Below are positions 1 through 8,344 of a stretch of DNA of 64,000 bases, piece after piece. Each line of letters opens with the position of its first letter. Positions within the stretch are counted from its first letter, which is position 1. Under the pieces are notes generated by a model. The model was not told the origin of the DNA. It did not search any database and saw only the letters and a program-made list of their open reading frames with translations. Made by a program: the position numbers and the translations under genes. This DNA comes from Halobacillus_B rhizosphaerae (GTDB lineage Bacteria; Bacillota; Bacilli; Bacillales; Halobacillaceae): contig NZ_JAUTWQ010000020.1 in assembly GCF_046719735.1 (NCBI RefSeq), positions 1 to 64,000 of the forward strand, written 5' to 3'.

Positions 1-56
1 AGCGAGTGTCTGGACGATGCAGCTGTCCGAGTCATTTCCCCGACCTCGGCTCGCTT
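1..56. repeat. partial copy of dispersed intergenic repeat
   Basis: Read on the minus strand, this stretch shares a core with positions 30206-30248: CGAGGTCGGGGAAAT, a variable middle, then CAGCTGCATCG. It runs off the left edge of the window, so its ends cannot be defined. It contains no reading frame and lies beyond the ftsZ terminator. Confidence 0.6.
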
Positions 57-153
57 TTAAGAGTAAAGGGAATCTTCAAGAATTGGGGCTTTTGTGGAAT
101 AAGGAACTTTCTATCTGTGTTTAAGCCCACCATCTTCAAGTTAAACAGAGACA

Positions 154-187
154 TAAAAAAGAACCGCTGCTTGTAGCAGCGGTTCTT
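154..187 (-). terminator. Rho-independent terminator of ftsZ
   Basis: A 10-bp GC-rich stem (GAACCGCTGC with GCAGCGGTTC) is followed on the minus strand by a T-run. It begins about 10 bases past the ftsZ stop codon and closes the division gene cluster. Confidence 0.9.
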
Positions 188-196
188 CTGATAAGA

Positions 197-1336
197 TTAT
201 CTGCGGCGATTCCTATTTCTTAAGAAAGTAGGAATATCGAGAGTATCTTCTTCTTGATTATTTGATTTCGGCTGAGCCTGAGGAGCTTCGCGTCTTGGCT
301 GTTCCTCTCTTTGAGGTCTTTCCATTACGTTTGGCTTAGACTGAGTTGTGGATGGACGTTTTTTCTGTCCTTCAGCTAATTGACTCTCGTCAAATCCAGT
401 AGCAATGACTGTTACCACAATTTCATCTTTCAGATTTTCATTAATTACTGAACCAAAGATGACATTCACTTCTTGATCGGCTGCAGAGGTGACAATATCT
501 GCTGCCTCCTGCACTTCATACAAACTCAGATTCGTACCGCCGCTGATGTTCATTAGAACACCATGAGCGCCGTCAATCGATGTTTCAAGAAGCGGAGAGG
601 AGATGGCTTTCTTAGCCGCTTCAGCTGCCCTGCTCTCTCCAGTAGCAATACCAATACCCATAAGAGCAGAACCTTTGTCCACCATAATAGTCTTAACGTC
701 AGCAAAGTCAACGTTAATAAGTCCAGGTACAGCAATTAAATCTGAAATACCTTGTACACCTTGTCTTAGTACATTATCTGCTTCTCTGAAGGCTTCAAGC
801 ATAGGAGTATTCTTATCCACAATTTCTAGCAGACGGTCATTTGGAATTACGATTAATGTATCAACACTGCCTTTTAAGCCGTCAATTCCTCCAGTTGCCT
901 GAGTGGATCTTTTGCGTCCTTCAAAAGTAAATGGTCTCGTGACTACTCCAACAGTCAGAGCCCCTAATTCTTTCGCCACCTGGGCGATAACTGGGGCAGC
1001 ACCTGTACCTGTACCGCCGCCCATTCCGGCAGTTACAAAGACCATGTCCGCTCCTTGAAGAGCTTCTTCTAACTGTTCTTTACTTTCTTCTGCTGCTTTA
1101 CGGCCAACTTCTGGGTTAGCTCCCGCACCTAAGCCGCGGGTAAGTTTGCCGCCAATTTGCATTTTCACTTCTGCTTTGGAAAGGTTAAGGGCCTGGGCAT
1201 CAGTATTTACCGCAATAAATTCGACACCCTGCACGCCATGTTCAATCATTCGGTTGACGGCATTGCTTCCACCTCCGCCAACTCCAATTACTTTAATTGT
1301 TGCTAATTGGTCCATACTTGTATCAAAATCTAACAT
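197..1336 (-). CDS. ftsZ: cell division protein FtsZ
   Basis: Tubulin-like GTPase that polymerises into the Z-ring at mid-cell. The 379-residue product begins MLDFDTSMDQLATIKVIGVG, has the nucleotide-binding GGGGSNAVNRM near residue 25, the tubulin signature GGGTGTG at about 106-112, and a T7-loop segment NVDFADVKTIM. A charged, Gln/Pro-rich linker leads to the conserved C-terminal peptide LDIPTFLRNRNRR, which docks FtsA and SepF in relatives. The start has a strong ribosome site (AGGAGGAAC, then ATG). It is the last gene of the cluster, 74 bases after ftsA, and is followed by a terminator. Length and motifs are normal for the family. Confidence 0.99.
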   Translation of the reverse strand: MLDFDTSMDQLATIKVIGVGGGGSNAVNRMIEHGVQGVEFIAVNTDAQALNLSKAEVKMQIGGKLTRGLGAGANPEVGRKAAEESKEQLEEALQGADMVFVTAGMGGGTGTGAAPVIAQVAKELGALTVGVVTRPFTFEGRKRSTQATGGIDGLKGSVDTLIVIPNDRLLEIVDKNTPMLEAFREADNVLRQGVQGISDLIAVPGLINVDFADVKTIMVDKGSALMGIGIATGESRAAEAAKKAISSPLLETSIDGAHGVLMNISGGTNLSLYEVQEAADIVTSAADQEVNVIFGSVINENLKDEIVVTVIATGFDESQLAEGQKKRPSTTQSKPNVMERPQREEQPRREAPQAQPKSNNQEEDTLDIPTFLRNRNRRR

Positions 1337-1410
1337 CTTCCGTTCCTCCTAAACACGAGATTACAAGATTTATGCTCATCTCCGCACTTTGATTATTGTT
1401 ACTTCTATCC

Positions 1411-2700
1411 TTAGTCAAAGAAATACTTTAACAGATTAGATAAACCTGACTCTTTTTTCTTTTCTGATTTTTCTTTTTCTTCTTTTGGTTGTTTCTGCAC
1501 TCTTTTCTGCTTTTGAGGCGCAGGCTGATCTACATTAGCAGAAACCGATGGAAAGATCTCTTTCCCTTGTATTTTCGCATTACGATAAGCGAATTGCAAG
1601 ATACCGACTCCACTAGTAAACTGCGGTTCTCTGACTCCAATATAATCCGGGATAGCCAATCTTACATTAGAATGAAAGATGTCCTGGGCAAGTTCTAGTA
1701 CTCCTGGCATATTCATGGCTCCGCCAGTTAATACAAAACCTCCAGGCAGTTCTCTTACACCCATCCTCTGAATTTCTTGAGCGGCTAAGACAAAAATTTC
1801 TTCCAGTCTAGCTTCAATCATATCAGAGATTTGCAATTGATTGAATGCCTGTTCGCGATTACTTCCAATAATCGTAACAGAAAAACCTTCTTCTTCATTA
1901 GCATCATCAAAAAAAGCATGTCCATGTTCTACTTTTACTTGCTCAGCTTCGTCCGTAGAAGTTCTCATACCTATAGAAAGGTCCTTTGTAATATTGTCGC
2001 CTCCAAAAGGAATTAAACTGGTTCCTTTCAAATGCCCTTCCTCAAATACTGAAATTGTTGTAGATCCTCCCCCTACATCTAAAAGGGCAACACCTAAATT
2101 AGTTTCATCTTCTGATAAGGAAACGGTACCTGCTGCTAAAGGCTGCAAGCATACATCTAACACTTCAAGTCCCGCTCTTTCAACGCATTTGAGTGTGTTA
2201 TGTAATACAGTCTTCGCACAAGTGATAATCATACCTTCCATTTCAAGACGAACACCAATCATGCCGCGAGGATCTGTAATTTCATCCTGACCATCCACGA
2301 TAAATTGTCTCGGTACAACATCAATAATTTCTCGCTCCGGCGGAATGGATACCACCTGTGCTGCATCAATCACTCTGGAAATATCTTCATTACCTATTTC
2401 TCTGGTTTCACTGGATACTGCTACGACACCATGGCAGGGCTGAAGCTGAATGTGATTACCATTAACCCCGACGACTACCCGATCTATTTTCATATCTACC
2501 ATTCTTTCAGCTTGTTCTACAGCTGAACGAATAGAATGCACAGTTTGATCAATGTCGACAATAGCCCCTTTTTTCATGCCATTAGATTTTGCGGAGCCAA
2601 CTCCAATTATATTTAACGAGTCATTCATAATTTCTCCAATAATTACTTTGATACGACTCGTACCTATATCTAAGCTTACTAATATTTCATTCTGATTCAC
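1411..2700 (-). CDS. ftsA: cell division protein FtsA
   Basis: Actin-fold ATPase that tethers FtsZ to the membrane. The protein reads VSLDIGTSRIKV at the N-terminus (phosphate 1 motif), carries the SHS2-type domain, and has ALLDVGGGSTTISVF and GFVLTGGA as phosphate 2 and adenosine motifs. A Lys/Glu-rich linker precedes a C-terminal amphipathic helix (SGLSNLLKYFF), the membrane anchor. I start it at the GTG at 2700 (MNQNEILVSLDIG), which matches the B. subtilis N-terminus and lies 10 bases after AGGAGG; a TTG one codon upstream is also possible. The reading frame is open further upstream, but that part has no family similarity. Confidence 0.98.
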   Translation of the reverse strand: MNQNEILVSLDIGTSRIKVIIGEIMNDSLNIIGVGSAKSNGMKKGAIVDIDQTVHSIRSAVEQAERMVDMKIDRVVVGVNGNHIQLQPCHGVVAVSSETREIGNEDISRVIDAAQVVSIPPEREIIDVVPRQFIVDGQDEITDPRGMIGVRLEMEGMIITCAKTVLHNTLKCVERAGLEVLDVCLQPLAAGTVSLSEDETNLGVALLDVGGGSTTISVFEEGHLKGTSLIPFGGDNITKDLSIGMRTSTDEAEQVKVEHGHAFFDDANEEEGFSVTIIGSNREQAFNQLQISDMIEARLEEIFVLAAQEIQRMGVRELPGGFVLTGGAMNMPGVLELAQDIFHSNVRLAIPDYIGVREPQFTSGVGILQFAYRNAKIQGKEIFPSVSANVDQPAPQKQKRVQKQPKEEKEKSEKKKESGLSNLLKYFFD

Positions 2701-2883
2701 CAATGACGCACCTCCTGATAACAAGCCATATGAGTAGTACAAAGCATATCGAATTCACGTTTAAAATACAATCACTGAAATAAAAACGTAAATGAATTGA
2801 TAAATAACCTGATTCAAATGTCTCACTGTCATTTAAAAAACTCATACAATAGTTGTTTTCCACAACGTTTAACGAATATCCTT

Positions 2884-3258
2884 TTAACTACGGCTATTTT
2901 TTTCAAATTTCCTTCCAAGCAGCTTCTGATCAATAACTTTCCTGCGTATAATCCCTAAATTCTGGAACAGCCGGAAACCAAAAGCAAAAACTGCAGCTAG
3001 ATATAAATCCACTCCCAGCTGTACCCCTAGAAAAGCTAGAATGGCTGCCAAAAAAACATTAAAAATGAATCCGGTAATGAATACAAGATCATTAAAATTC
3101 TTTTCTAACTGAGCACGGATCCCTCCAAGCAGTGTATCAAATGCTGCTAATACCGCGATTGATAAATAATTTGAGTAAGCTTCAGGTACTTGAATATCAG
3201 TTAATAATCCAAGTGCCACTCCAATGATTAAAAATAAAATCGGCAGCCACATGCTCAT
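2884..3258 (-). CDS. sbp: small basic membrane protein Sbp (DUF1290)
   Basis: A 124-residue membrane protein with about four hydrophobic segments, the loop GGIRAQLEKNFND and a basic tail (IIRRKVIDQKLLGRKFEKN). This matches the small basic protein family found between ylxX and ftsA in Bacillus. Its molecular role is unknown. The start overlaps the stop of the preceding DUF881 gene in an ATGA arrangement, so translation is probably coupled. About 180 bases separate it from ftsA; in B. subtilis the ftsAZ promoters lie in this gap. Confidence 0.93.
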   Translation of the reverse strand: MSMWLPILFLIIGVALGLLTDIQVPEAYSNYLSIAVLAAFDTLLGGIRAQLEKNFNDLVFITGFIFNVFLAAILAFLGVQLGVDLYLAAVFAFGFRLFQNLGIIRRKVIDQKLLGRKFEKNSRS

Positions 3259-3971
3259 TCACCTGTTTCTTTCCTATCGTTCTCTTTCAAAACTTCTAAT
3301 TGTAATGGATCTTCATATTTGGGGAGCACCAACGAATCCTCTGTTATTGCTTTTAAATCGAGATTATCGATAGCAAAAAAATCTTTCGATTGGCTCGCTT
3401 CAATATAGTCCCGCAATTTGTCCGGATTTTCAGACAGTACTTGAATTGTAACAGGCAGCGGCGGCAAGGGGCGATTATTAACATAAGTGTACCCATTTAC
3501 GTTTCTTATGGGAGACAGATTAGTTAATCGTTCCTTTCCAATCGCAATTTCCTCTGCTCCAAATTGGTTAAGCTCATTCACTAACCTGCTAAGGAGCTCA
3601 GGTGATATAGAAGGGTAGGCCTGTCCCGTCGTACTTTCCTGAAATATCGGTGAGATAGTCAGAGTAACACCCGCGCCTTGGGCCTCCATCAACCCAGTTT
3701 GCTTTTCCAGCTTATGAATGGACTCTTTCAGTGTATCAACTTTCTTCTGAGAAGAGTTAGCATTATAATTATCCAATATTTGGTCAGCATCTGAGATTTT
3801 CTTTAATAATTCTTCCTGGGTCTGCTGTTCGTTCTTTAATTCTTCCCGAATTTCCCATTGGTCTCTAGTATCTCTAGCTTTTGGTTCTGCAGTAGTTTTA
3901 AACTGAATGGCCGTCATAAAACCTATACATAAAAACACCAGCGAAACCATCCACTTTACTCGATTCTTCAT
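3255..3971 (-). CDS. ylxX: DUF881 family protein YlxX
   Basis: A 238-residue protein with one N-terminal transmembrane anchor (about residues 8-24), a coiled-coil of roughly 70 residues (REELKNEQQTQEELLKKI), and the C-terminal DUF881 domain (GAGVTLTISP ... ELNQFGAEEIAIGKERL). It is the second of two tandem DUF881 paralogues between divIB and sbp, as in B. subtilis. ATGA overlaps couple it to both neighbours. The function is not established; location and topology suggest a membrane-anchored extracytoplasmic accessory of division. Confidence 0.92.
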   Translation of the reverse strand: MKNRVKWMVSLVFLCIGFMTAIQFKTTAEPKARDTRDQWEIREELKNEQQTQEELLKKISDADQILDNYNANSSQKKVDTLKESIHKLEKQTGLMEAQGAGVTLTISPIFQESTTGQAYPSISPELLSRLVNELNQFGAEEIAIGKERLTNLSPIRNVNGYTYVNNRPLPPLPVTIQVLSENPDKLRDYIEASQSKDFFAIDNLDLKAITEDSLVLPKYEDPLQLEVLKENDRKETGE

Positions 3972-4681
3972 GACGTACGCCCTTCAGCTGCTAGTCTGGC
4001 ATTCATGGTTATTCTGGTTTCTTTACTCATTTCAATATCGATATTTTCTTTCTGCAACTGATCTATAATTCCTTGAGTAAGATCAAGACTCGAGGCAAGG
4101 ACATCAGGATCGCCAATTGCTGTTATTTCAAAAGGAGCGGGGTGTTGAATCCCATCAAGAGTTATGACAGGCCCTGTGCAGGCAATATAGCTATCACTAA
4201 AATACCGCTGTCCATTTATAGCTATGGCTTTCGCACCGGCCGTTAATAATTCATTAATCACAGCTCGAACATGCCCTTCGTGAACGATATACTGATTCAC
4301 ATTTTCCTGATCAGGGATATACATGGCATCGCTTAGCGTAATCATTACCCCCGGCCCTTCTACAGGAAGCTCTCCGGCAAGTAATTGAAGCTGCTTTTTC
4401 CTCTCAACAAAGTCTGCCATCACTTGCTTCGAATCTGCCAGATTATCTTCGTACTCCTGAATTTTATTTCTTTTATTCAAGAGTTCCTGCCTTAACTGCT
4501 TGTTCTTTTCTTCTGTATCAAGAAGTTGTTTCTGGAAAAAATATTGTTTTTCCCAATGGGAATCGTTAAGCTGCACCATTTCAGGACTTTTCTTCGTCTG
4601 CTGAAAACTGTAAGCGACTAAAAAACCTGAACCAAGAAGAACGAGCGACATAATGAGAAGTCTACCTCTCTTCTTCATCAT
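3968..4681 (-). CDS. ylxW: DUF881 family protein YlxW
   Basis: First of the tandem DUF881 pair: an N-terminal membrane segment (LLIMSLVLLGSGFLVAYSF), a coiled-coil stretch, then the DUF881 domain (EGPGVMITLSDAM ... NELLTAGAKAIAINGQRYF). I start it at the ATG at 4681 (MMKKRGRLLI), about 9 bases after an AGAGG site. The frame stays open 39 bases further upstream, inside divIB. With this start the gene overlaps the divIB end by 20 bases. The function is unknown; it is presumably cotranscribed with divIB, ylxX and sbp. Confidence 0.9.
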   Translation of the reverse strand: MMKKRGRLLIMSLVLLGSGFLVAYSFQQTKKSPEMVQLNDSHWEKQYFFQKQLLDTEEKNKQLRQELLNKRNKIQEYEDNLADSKQVMADFVERKKQLQLLAGELPVEGPGVMITLSDAMYIPDQENVNQYIVHEGHVRAVINELLTAGAKAIAINGQRYFSDSYIACTGPVITLDGIQHPAPFEITAIGDPDVLASSLDLTQGIIDQLQKENIDIEMSKETRITMNARLAAEGRTS

Positions 4682-5456
4682 TACTTTTATCCTCTTTTGA
4701 TTGTTTGGGGTAGGCTTCAAAATAAGTTCCTACGTCAATGTGAACGATCCCCTTGTTTTCTTTAGTCAATTGACTGACGATAGAAGGATAAGCGGGCATT
4801 TTTGAGGAGAAATTCCGTATCGATGCCACTACTTCATATCCATCATTCATATACAAAATGATTCGATAAGGATTATCTTCTTCAGGCTTCCAATGAACTT
4901 CTGAAATTAAACTGGTAATACTGTCCGGCAATTTTTTTAGTTCCTGGGACATCTCTTTTAAGTACGTCGGTTTAGTGAACCCATATAAAATCGGGGCATC
5001 CCCAGTAGGGATGGTTGCTGATGCTTTCAATTTTGTTCCATTTTCCAAAATGGGCTGAAATTTGTCTTCTTCCTGAATATAACCTATACGTTCAGCTTCT
5101 TTCACATCAATGATCACCGTGCCAGGCAGCCGCCTCTTCACTTTAGCATCTGTGATCTGAATATGCTTTTCAACCGCTTTTTCTACATCACCGGGATCAA
5201 TTTTCCAATAGTTGTCTTTTGTTGTTATTGTTGATAATTGTTTAATTTCCTTAGCACTCACATGTTGTTCGCCTTCTACAACAACCTTATTGACATTACT
5301 CAAAGGAGATTGTAAATAGACAACCGTAGCAATTAACAAAAAAAGGATTGATAAATATAAGATCAATCGCCGATTCGCTTTCTTTCTTCGTGTTTGCTTT
5401 AGTTTCGGTATGCGATCTTCTATGGAAACAACTTTTCTCTCTTCCATAACGGGCAT
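4662..5456 (-). CDS. divIB: cell division protein DivIB (FtsQ)
   Basis: Bitopic divisome protein that forms a subcomplex with FtsL and DivIC. The 264 residues comprise a basic cytoplasmic head (KLKQTRRKKANRR), one transmembrane helix (about 31-49), a POTRA domain (SNVNKVVVEGEQHVS...) and a beta domain ending in an acidic tail. The ribosome site AAGGAG lies only 2 bases from the first ATG (5456) and 11 bases from a second ATG at 5447, so either may be used. It has its own promoters in the upstream gap and is separated from spoVE by a terminator. Confidence 0.95.
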   Translation of the reverse strand: MPVMEERKVVSIEDRIPKLKQTRRKKANRRLILYLSILFLLIATVVYLQSPLSNVNKVVVEGEQHVSAKEIKQLSTITTKDNYWKIDPGDVEKAVEKHIQITDAKVKRRLPGTVIIDVKEAERIGYIQEEDKFQPILENGTKLKASATIPTGDAPILYGFTKPTYLKEMSQELKKLPDSITSLISEVHWKPEEDNPYRIILYMNDGYEVVASIRNFSSKMPAYPSIVSQLTKENKGIVHIDVGTYFEAYPKQSKEDKSNDEEER

Positions 5457-5559
5457 TTCTCCTTATTACCGTGCCACCCTTGTGATCCACCACTTAGCTG
5501 TTTAGAAAGGTAAAATCGTAAGTGAAAATACTGTGCACATCTTTTAAATGATAACTCCC

Positions 5560-5565
5560 ATTATA
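5560..5565 (-). promoter_or_regulatory. candidate extended -10 promoter for divIB
   Basis: The minus strand reads TGATATAAT, an extended -10 element with a perfect TATAAT. The -35 region is poor. It lies about 100 bases upstream of divIB. Confidence 0.45.
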
Positions 5566-5604
5566 TCACAATTTATACGTAATAGACTGATAGTGTCGAC
5601 TCAG

Positions 5605-5634
5605 ATTGTAACAAAATTCTGTTTTAATTGTCAT
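5605..5634 (-). promoter_or_regulatory. candidate sigma-A promoter for the divIB operon
   Basis: The minus strand reads ATGACA, an 18-base spacer, then TACAAT preceded by TG (extended -10). Both hexamers match consensus at five of six positions. It would give divIB-ylxW-ylxX-sbp transcription independent of spoVE. Confidence 0.55.
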
Positions 5635-5767
5635 CAAAGGTTCAGAAAAAATAAGCGGATCTTTCTTAAGCTGATAAAAACTTTTACCCTCCGCCTCTGA
5701 CCTTTGCTGTTATGTAGCTTATTTTATCATTTTTAAGTAGCGGTTGTGGGGCGTTTGACAAATAATC

Positions 5768-5804
5768 ACAAAAAAACTGTGCAATTGAATAATTTGCACA
5801 GTTT
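5768..5804 (-). terminator. Rho-independent terminator of spoVE
   Basis: Stem AACTGTGCAA / TTGCACAGTT with a 9-base loop, followed on the minus strand by seven T. It lies just past the spoVE stop codon. Confidence 0.9.
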
Positions 5805-5835
5805 TCATCATGAAATTTCAGCTTGGTCACCTTTT

Positions 5836-6936
5836 TTATTTCGTAGAGTAACGGCTCACACTTAAAAGCAGACCTAATGATGCAAGAGTGAGAGTGAGGG
5901 AAGAGCCACCATAACTGACCAGTGGCAGCGTAATGCCTGTTACGGGGATCAGACCAGTGACTACACTCACATTAATCATCACTTGAATAGAGATCATACC
6001 TACGATCCCCAGTGATAACAATGTTCCAAAAAGGTCAGGAGCATACAAACTTGTCCGAATACCGCGCCACAGCAGCACGAAAAAAAGTCCTAGAACGACG
6101 ATTCCGCCTAAAAACCCAAGCTCTTCTGCTAGGACGGCAAAAATAAAATCCGTCTGTGGTTCAGGAAGATAAAAGAATTTCTGCATACTGTTTCCCAGTC
6201 CCATTCCAAGCAAGCCACCTGGGCCAATTGCATATAAGGATTGAATGATTTGAAAACCGCTGCCCAGTGGATCTTCCCAAGGATGCAAAAAAGCGGTAAT
6301 TCTTTTGATCCGGTACGGGGCAGAAGCTATCAAACCAATCATTCCTGCCATTCCAGCAGCTGCAATCCACATAAAGTGACCAATTCTAGCTCCAGAAGCA
6401 AACATCATAACAAGGCATGTAGCTACCATCACTACCCCTGTCCCTAAATCAGGTTGAAGCATAATTAATGCAAATGGGATCGCAATGAGTGCTAATCCAG
6501 GCAGAAACCCTTCCTGAAACGATCCCATTTTCTTTTGCCTTATGGATAAGAACCGCGCCAGGTAAAGGATGAGGCCCAGTTTCATAAATTCAGATGGCTG
6601 AATACTGAACATCCCCACTCCGATCCAGCTTCTTGCACCTCCGCGGACCATGCCTACGCCAGGGATCAGCACTGCAATTAGAAAAAAAAGACACACATAC
6701 AGTATCCATTTAGAATGCTTGTACCACACATAATAAGGAATTCTGGACAAGGCAATCATCGCAGCTAATCCTGCCGTGGCGAAAAGCATTTGCCGCTTAG
6801 CAAAGTACCATCCATCGTTAAACTTGTATTCTGACCAAATACTTGATGAACTATAAACCATTATGATCCCAATGACCAGAATGCCTACAATCGCTGCAAA
6901 CAACCATAAATCCGGCTTCTTCTGTTTGGATTCCAT
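5836..6936 (-). CDS. spoVE: SEDS peptidoglycan polymerase SpoVE
   Basis: Multi-spanning glycan strand polymerase of the FtsW/RodA/SpoVE family, used for spore cortex together with SpoVD. The sequence follows B. subtilis SpoVE closely, with IQPSEFMKLGLILYLA, QPDLGTGVVMVATC, APYRIKRITAFLHPWEDPLG, FYLPEPQTDFIFAVLAEELG and ITLPLVSYGGSSL, about ten membrane helices in all. I favour the ATG at 6936 (MESKQKKPDLW), which aligns with the B. subtilis N-terminus. An ATG at 6990, just after the murD stop and with a fair AAGG site, would add 18 residues. It sits inside the wall synthesis cluster and is followed by a terminator, unlike B. subtilis where murG follows. Confidence 0.95.
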   Translation of the reverse strand: MESKQKKPDLWLFAAIVGILVIGIIMVYSSSSIWSEYKFNDGWYFAKRQMLFATAGLAAMIALSRIPYYVWYKHSKWILYVCLFFLIAVLIPGVGMVRGGARSWIGVGMFSIQPSEFMKLGLILYLARFLSIRQKKMGSFQEGFLPGLALIAIPFALIMLQPDLGTGVVMVATCLVMMFASGARIGHFMWIAAAGMAGMIGLIASAPYRIKRITAFLHPWEDPLGSGFQIIQSLYAIGPGGLLGMGLGNSMQKFFYLPEPQTDFIFAVLAEELGFLGGIVVLGLFFVLLWRGIRTSLYAPDLFGTLLSLGIVGMISIQVMINVSVVTGLIPVTGITLPLVSYGGSSLTLTLASLGLLLSVSRYSTK

Positions 6937-7000
6937 AAAAAAAGCCCCACTCCCATCTAATGGAAAACAGGGCGTAAAGCTTTGCCGCATTTAGCCCTTA

Positions 7001-8344
7001 TTAGAGCTTATGCACGGCATCGATAAACATGTTGCCTCTTTCTTCAAACGTACGGTATTGATCCCAGCTGGCACATGCAGGCGATAGCAAGATCACATCT
7101 TCCGGATTGGACATGGAAAATGCTTCTTTTACAGCCTCTTCCATCGTCTCCACCTTCTTAATCTGCGGGATGCCGGCCTTCCCTCCAGTTTCAGAGAGGA
7201 GGTCAGCGGTCTCTCCAAATACGACCATCCCTTTTACAGAAGAAAGAAAAGGAAGAAGATCATCAAAGGTGTTGCCGCGGTCCAAGCCTCCTGCAAGCAG
7301 GACCACAGGCTGTTGAAATGATTTCAATGCATAAGAAGTTGCCAAGATATTCGTAGCTTTTGAATCATTATATATATACCGATCTAGTTTCTTTTCGATA
7401 AATTGCAATCGATGAGGAACTCCCGTGAAACGAGTCAGCACTTTAGAAACTGCTTCATTTTTAATGCCTGATAATTTGACTGCGGCAACTGCTGCCAAAA
7501 TATTAGACAGGTTATGTTCCCCTACTAACACAATTTCATTTCGTTTAATAATAGGCTCATCCTTAAAATAGACCCAATTATTGTCCACCCAAGCTCCATC
7601 TACTTTACGGTGGATAGAGAAAGGGACCAGCTTAGATTGAATGTCGGGAAGAAACTTGCTGATCTTTTCATCATCTGCATTATACACCAGGAAGTCCTCT
7701 TCCTCCTGGTATTTAGCTATTTTAGCTTTCGCCTGATGATAGTTATCTAGTGTATGATGATAATCCAGATGAGCTTCAAACAAATTCAGCCAAACCGCTA
7801 TATTGGGTTTAAAGGTCAACGTACCTAGCAGCTGAAAGGAAGACAGCTCGACAACCATTGTTTCCTCTTCTCCAGTGTTTCTTGCCACTTCACAGGCAAC
7901 TTTTCCAATATTACCAGCAATAGCAGCTGGCTGATGAGCGGCAGCAATCATTTCGTAGATCAAGGTTGTAGTCGTCGTTTTCCCATTTGACCCCGTTACA
8001 GCTATTAAGTTTCCTTCATGCAGCCTGCCAGCCAGTTCAACTTCCGTAATAATGGGAATTCCACGAGTTTCTGCCTCGGCAACTAACACATTTTCATAAG
8101 GAATTCCTGGATTCTTCACCAATAAGTCGATATTATCTAATGCTTCTATTGGATGTCCCCCTGTAATGACTTCTGCTCCTTTGCGAGTCAGCTCTGCCAC
8201 GGCAGGATCGTCCATCTTTGCTTTCAAATCATTAATCCTTAACTGAACACCACTATCGAGCAGAAGTTCTGCAGCAGCCGTACCGCTTTTAGCGAGGCCG
8301 AGCACTAGGACATGATTATATGGAAAATTGATTAAAGTATTCAA
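7001..8344 (-). CDS. murD: UDP-N-acetylmuramoylalanine--D-glutamate ligase
   Basis: Cytoplasmic ATP-dependent ligase that adds D-Glu to UDP-MurNAc-L-Ala. The 447 residues show a Rossmann N-domain (VLGLAKSGTAAAELL), the P-loop GSNGKTTTTTLIYE near residue 113, the Mur ligase signatures HLDYH and NDSKATN, and the C-terminal domain with GGLDRGN and LSPACASWDQY, all normal for MurD. The start is TTG and its TTGA overlaps the TGA stop of mraY by four bases, which implies translational coupling. The downstream neighbour is spoVE. Confidence 0.98.
   Translation of the reverse strand: MNTLINFPYNHVLVLGLAKSGTAAAELLLDSGVQLRINDLKAKMDDPAVAELTRKGAEVITGGHPIEALDNIDLLVKNPGIPYENVLVAEAETRGIPIITEVELAGRLHEGNLIAVTGSNGKTTTTTLIYEMIAAAHQPAAIAGNIGKVACEVARNTGEEETMVVELSSFQLLGTLTFKPNIAVWLNLFEAHLDYHHTLDNYHQAKAKIAKYQEEEDFLVYNADDEKISKFLPDIQSKLVPFSIHRKVDGAWVDNNWVYFKDEPIIKRNEIVLVGEHNLSNILAAVAAVKLSGIKNEAVSKVLTRFTGVPHRLQFIEKKLDRYIYNDSKATNILATSYALKSFQQPVVLLAGGLDRGNTFDDLLPFLSSVKGMVVFGETADLLSETGGKAGIPQIKKVETMEEAVKEAFSMSNPEDVILLSPACASWDQYRTFEERGNMFIDAVHKL

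Larger units (their letters stand above)
5457..5835. other. gap between spoVE and divIB (murG/murB absent)
   Basis: This 379-base stretch contains no plausible gene. From the spoVE side it holds a terminator, then AT-rich DNA with two minus-strand promoter candidates, then the divIB leader. In B. subtilis murG and murB sit at this point. Confidence 0.75.

Noticed and set aside
603..902. 99-codon plus-strand frame opposite ftsZ, and many similar frames opposite murE, spoVD, pbpB, rsmH, pycA and ctaD
   Set aside because: They mirror the codon structure of the strongly conserved genes on the other strand, have no ribosome sites, and carry no family likeness.
5466..5480. T-box-like sequence AGGGTGGCACGGTAA just before divIB on the minus strand
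   Set aside because: It resembles the T-box core AGGGTGGNACCGCG, but there is no stem I, no specifier loop and no terminator between it and divIB, and the leader from the likely promoters is only 100-150 bases. divIB is not an amino acid gene.
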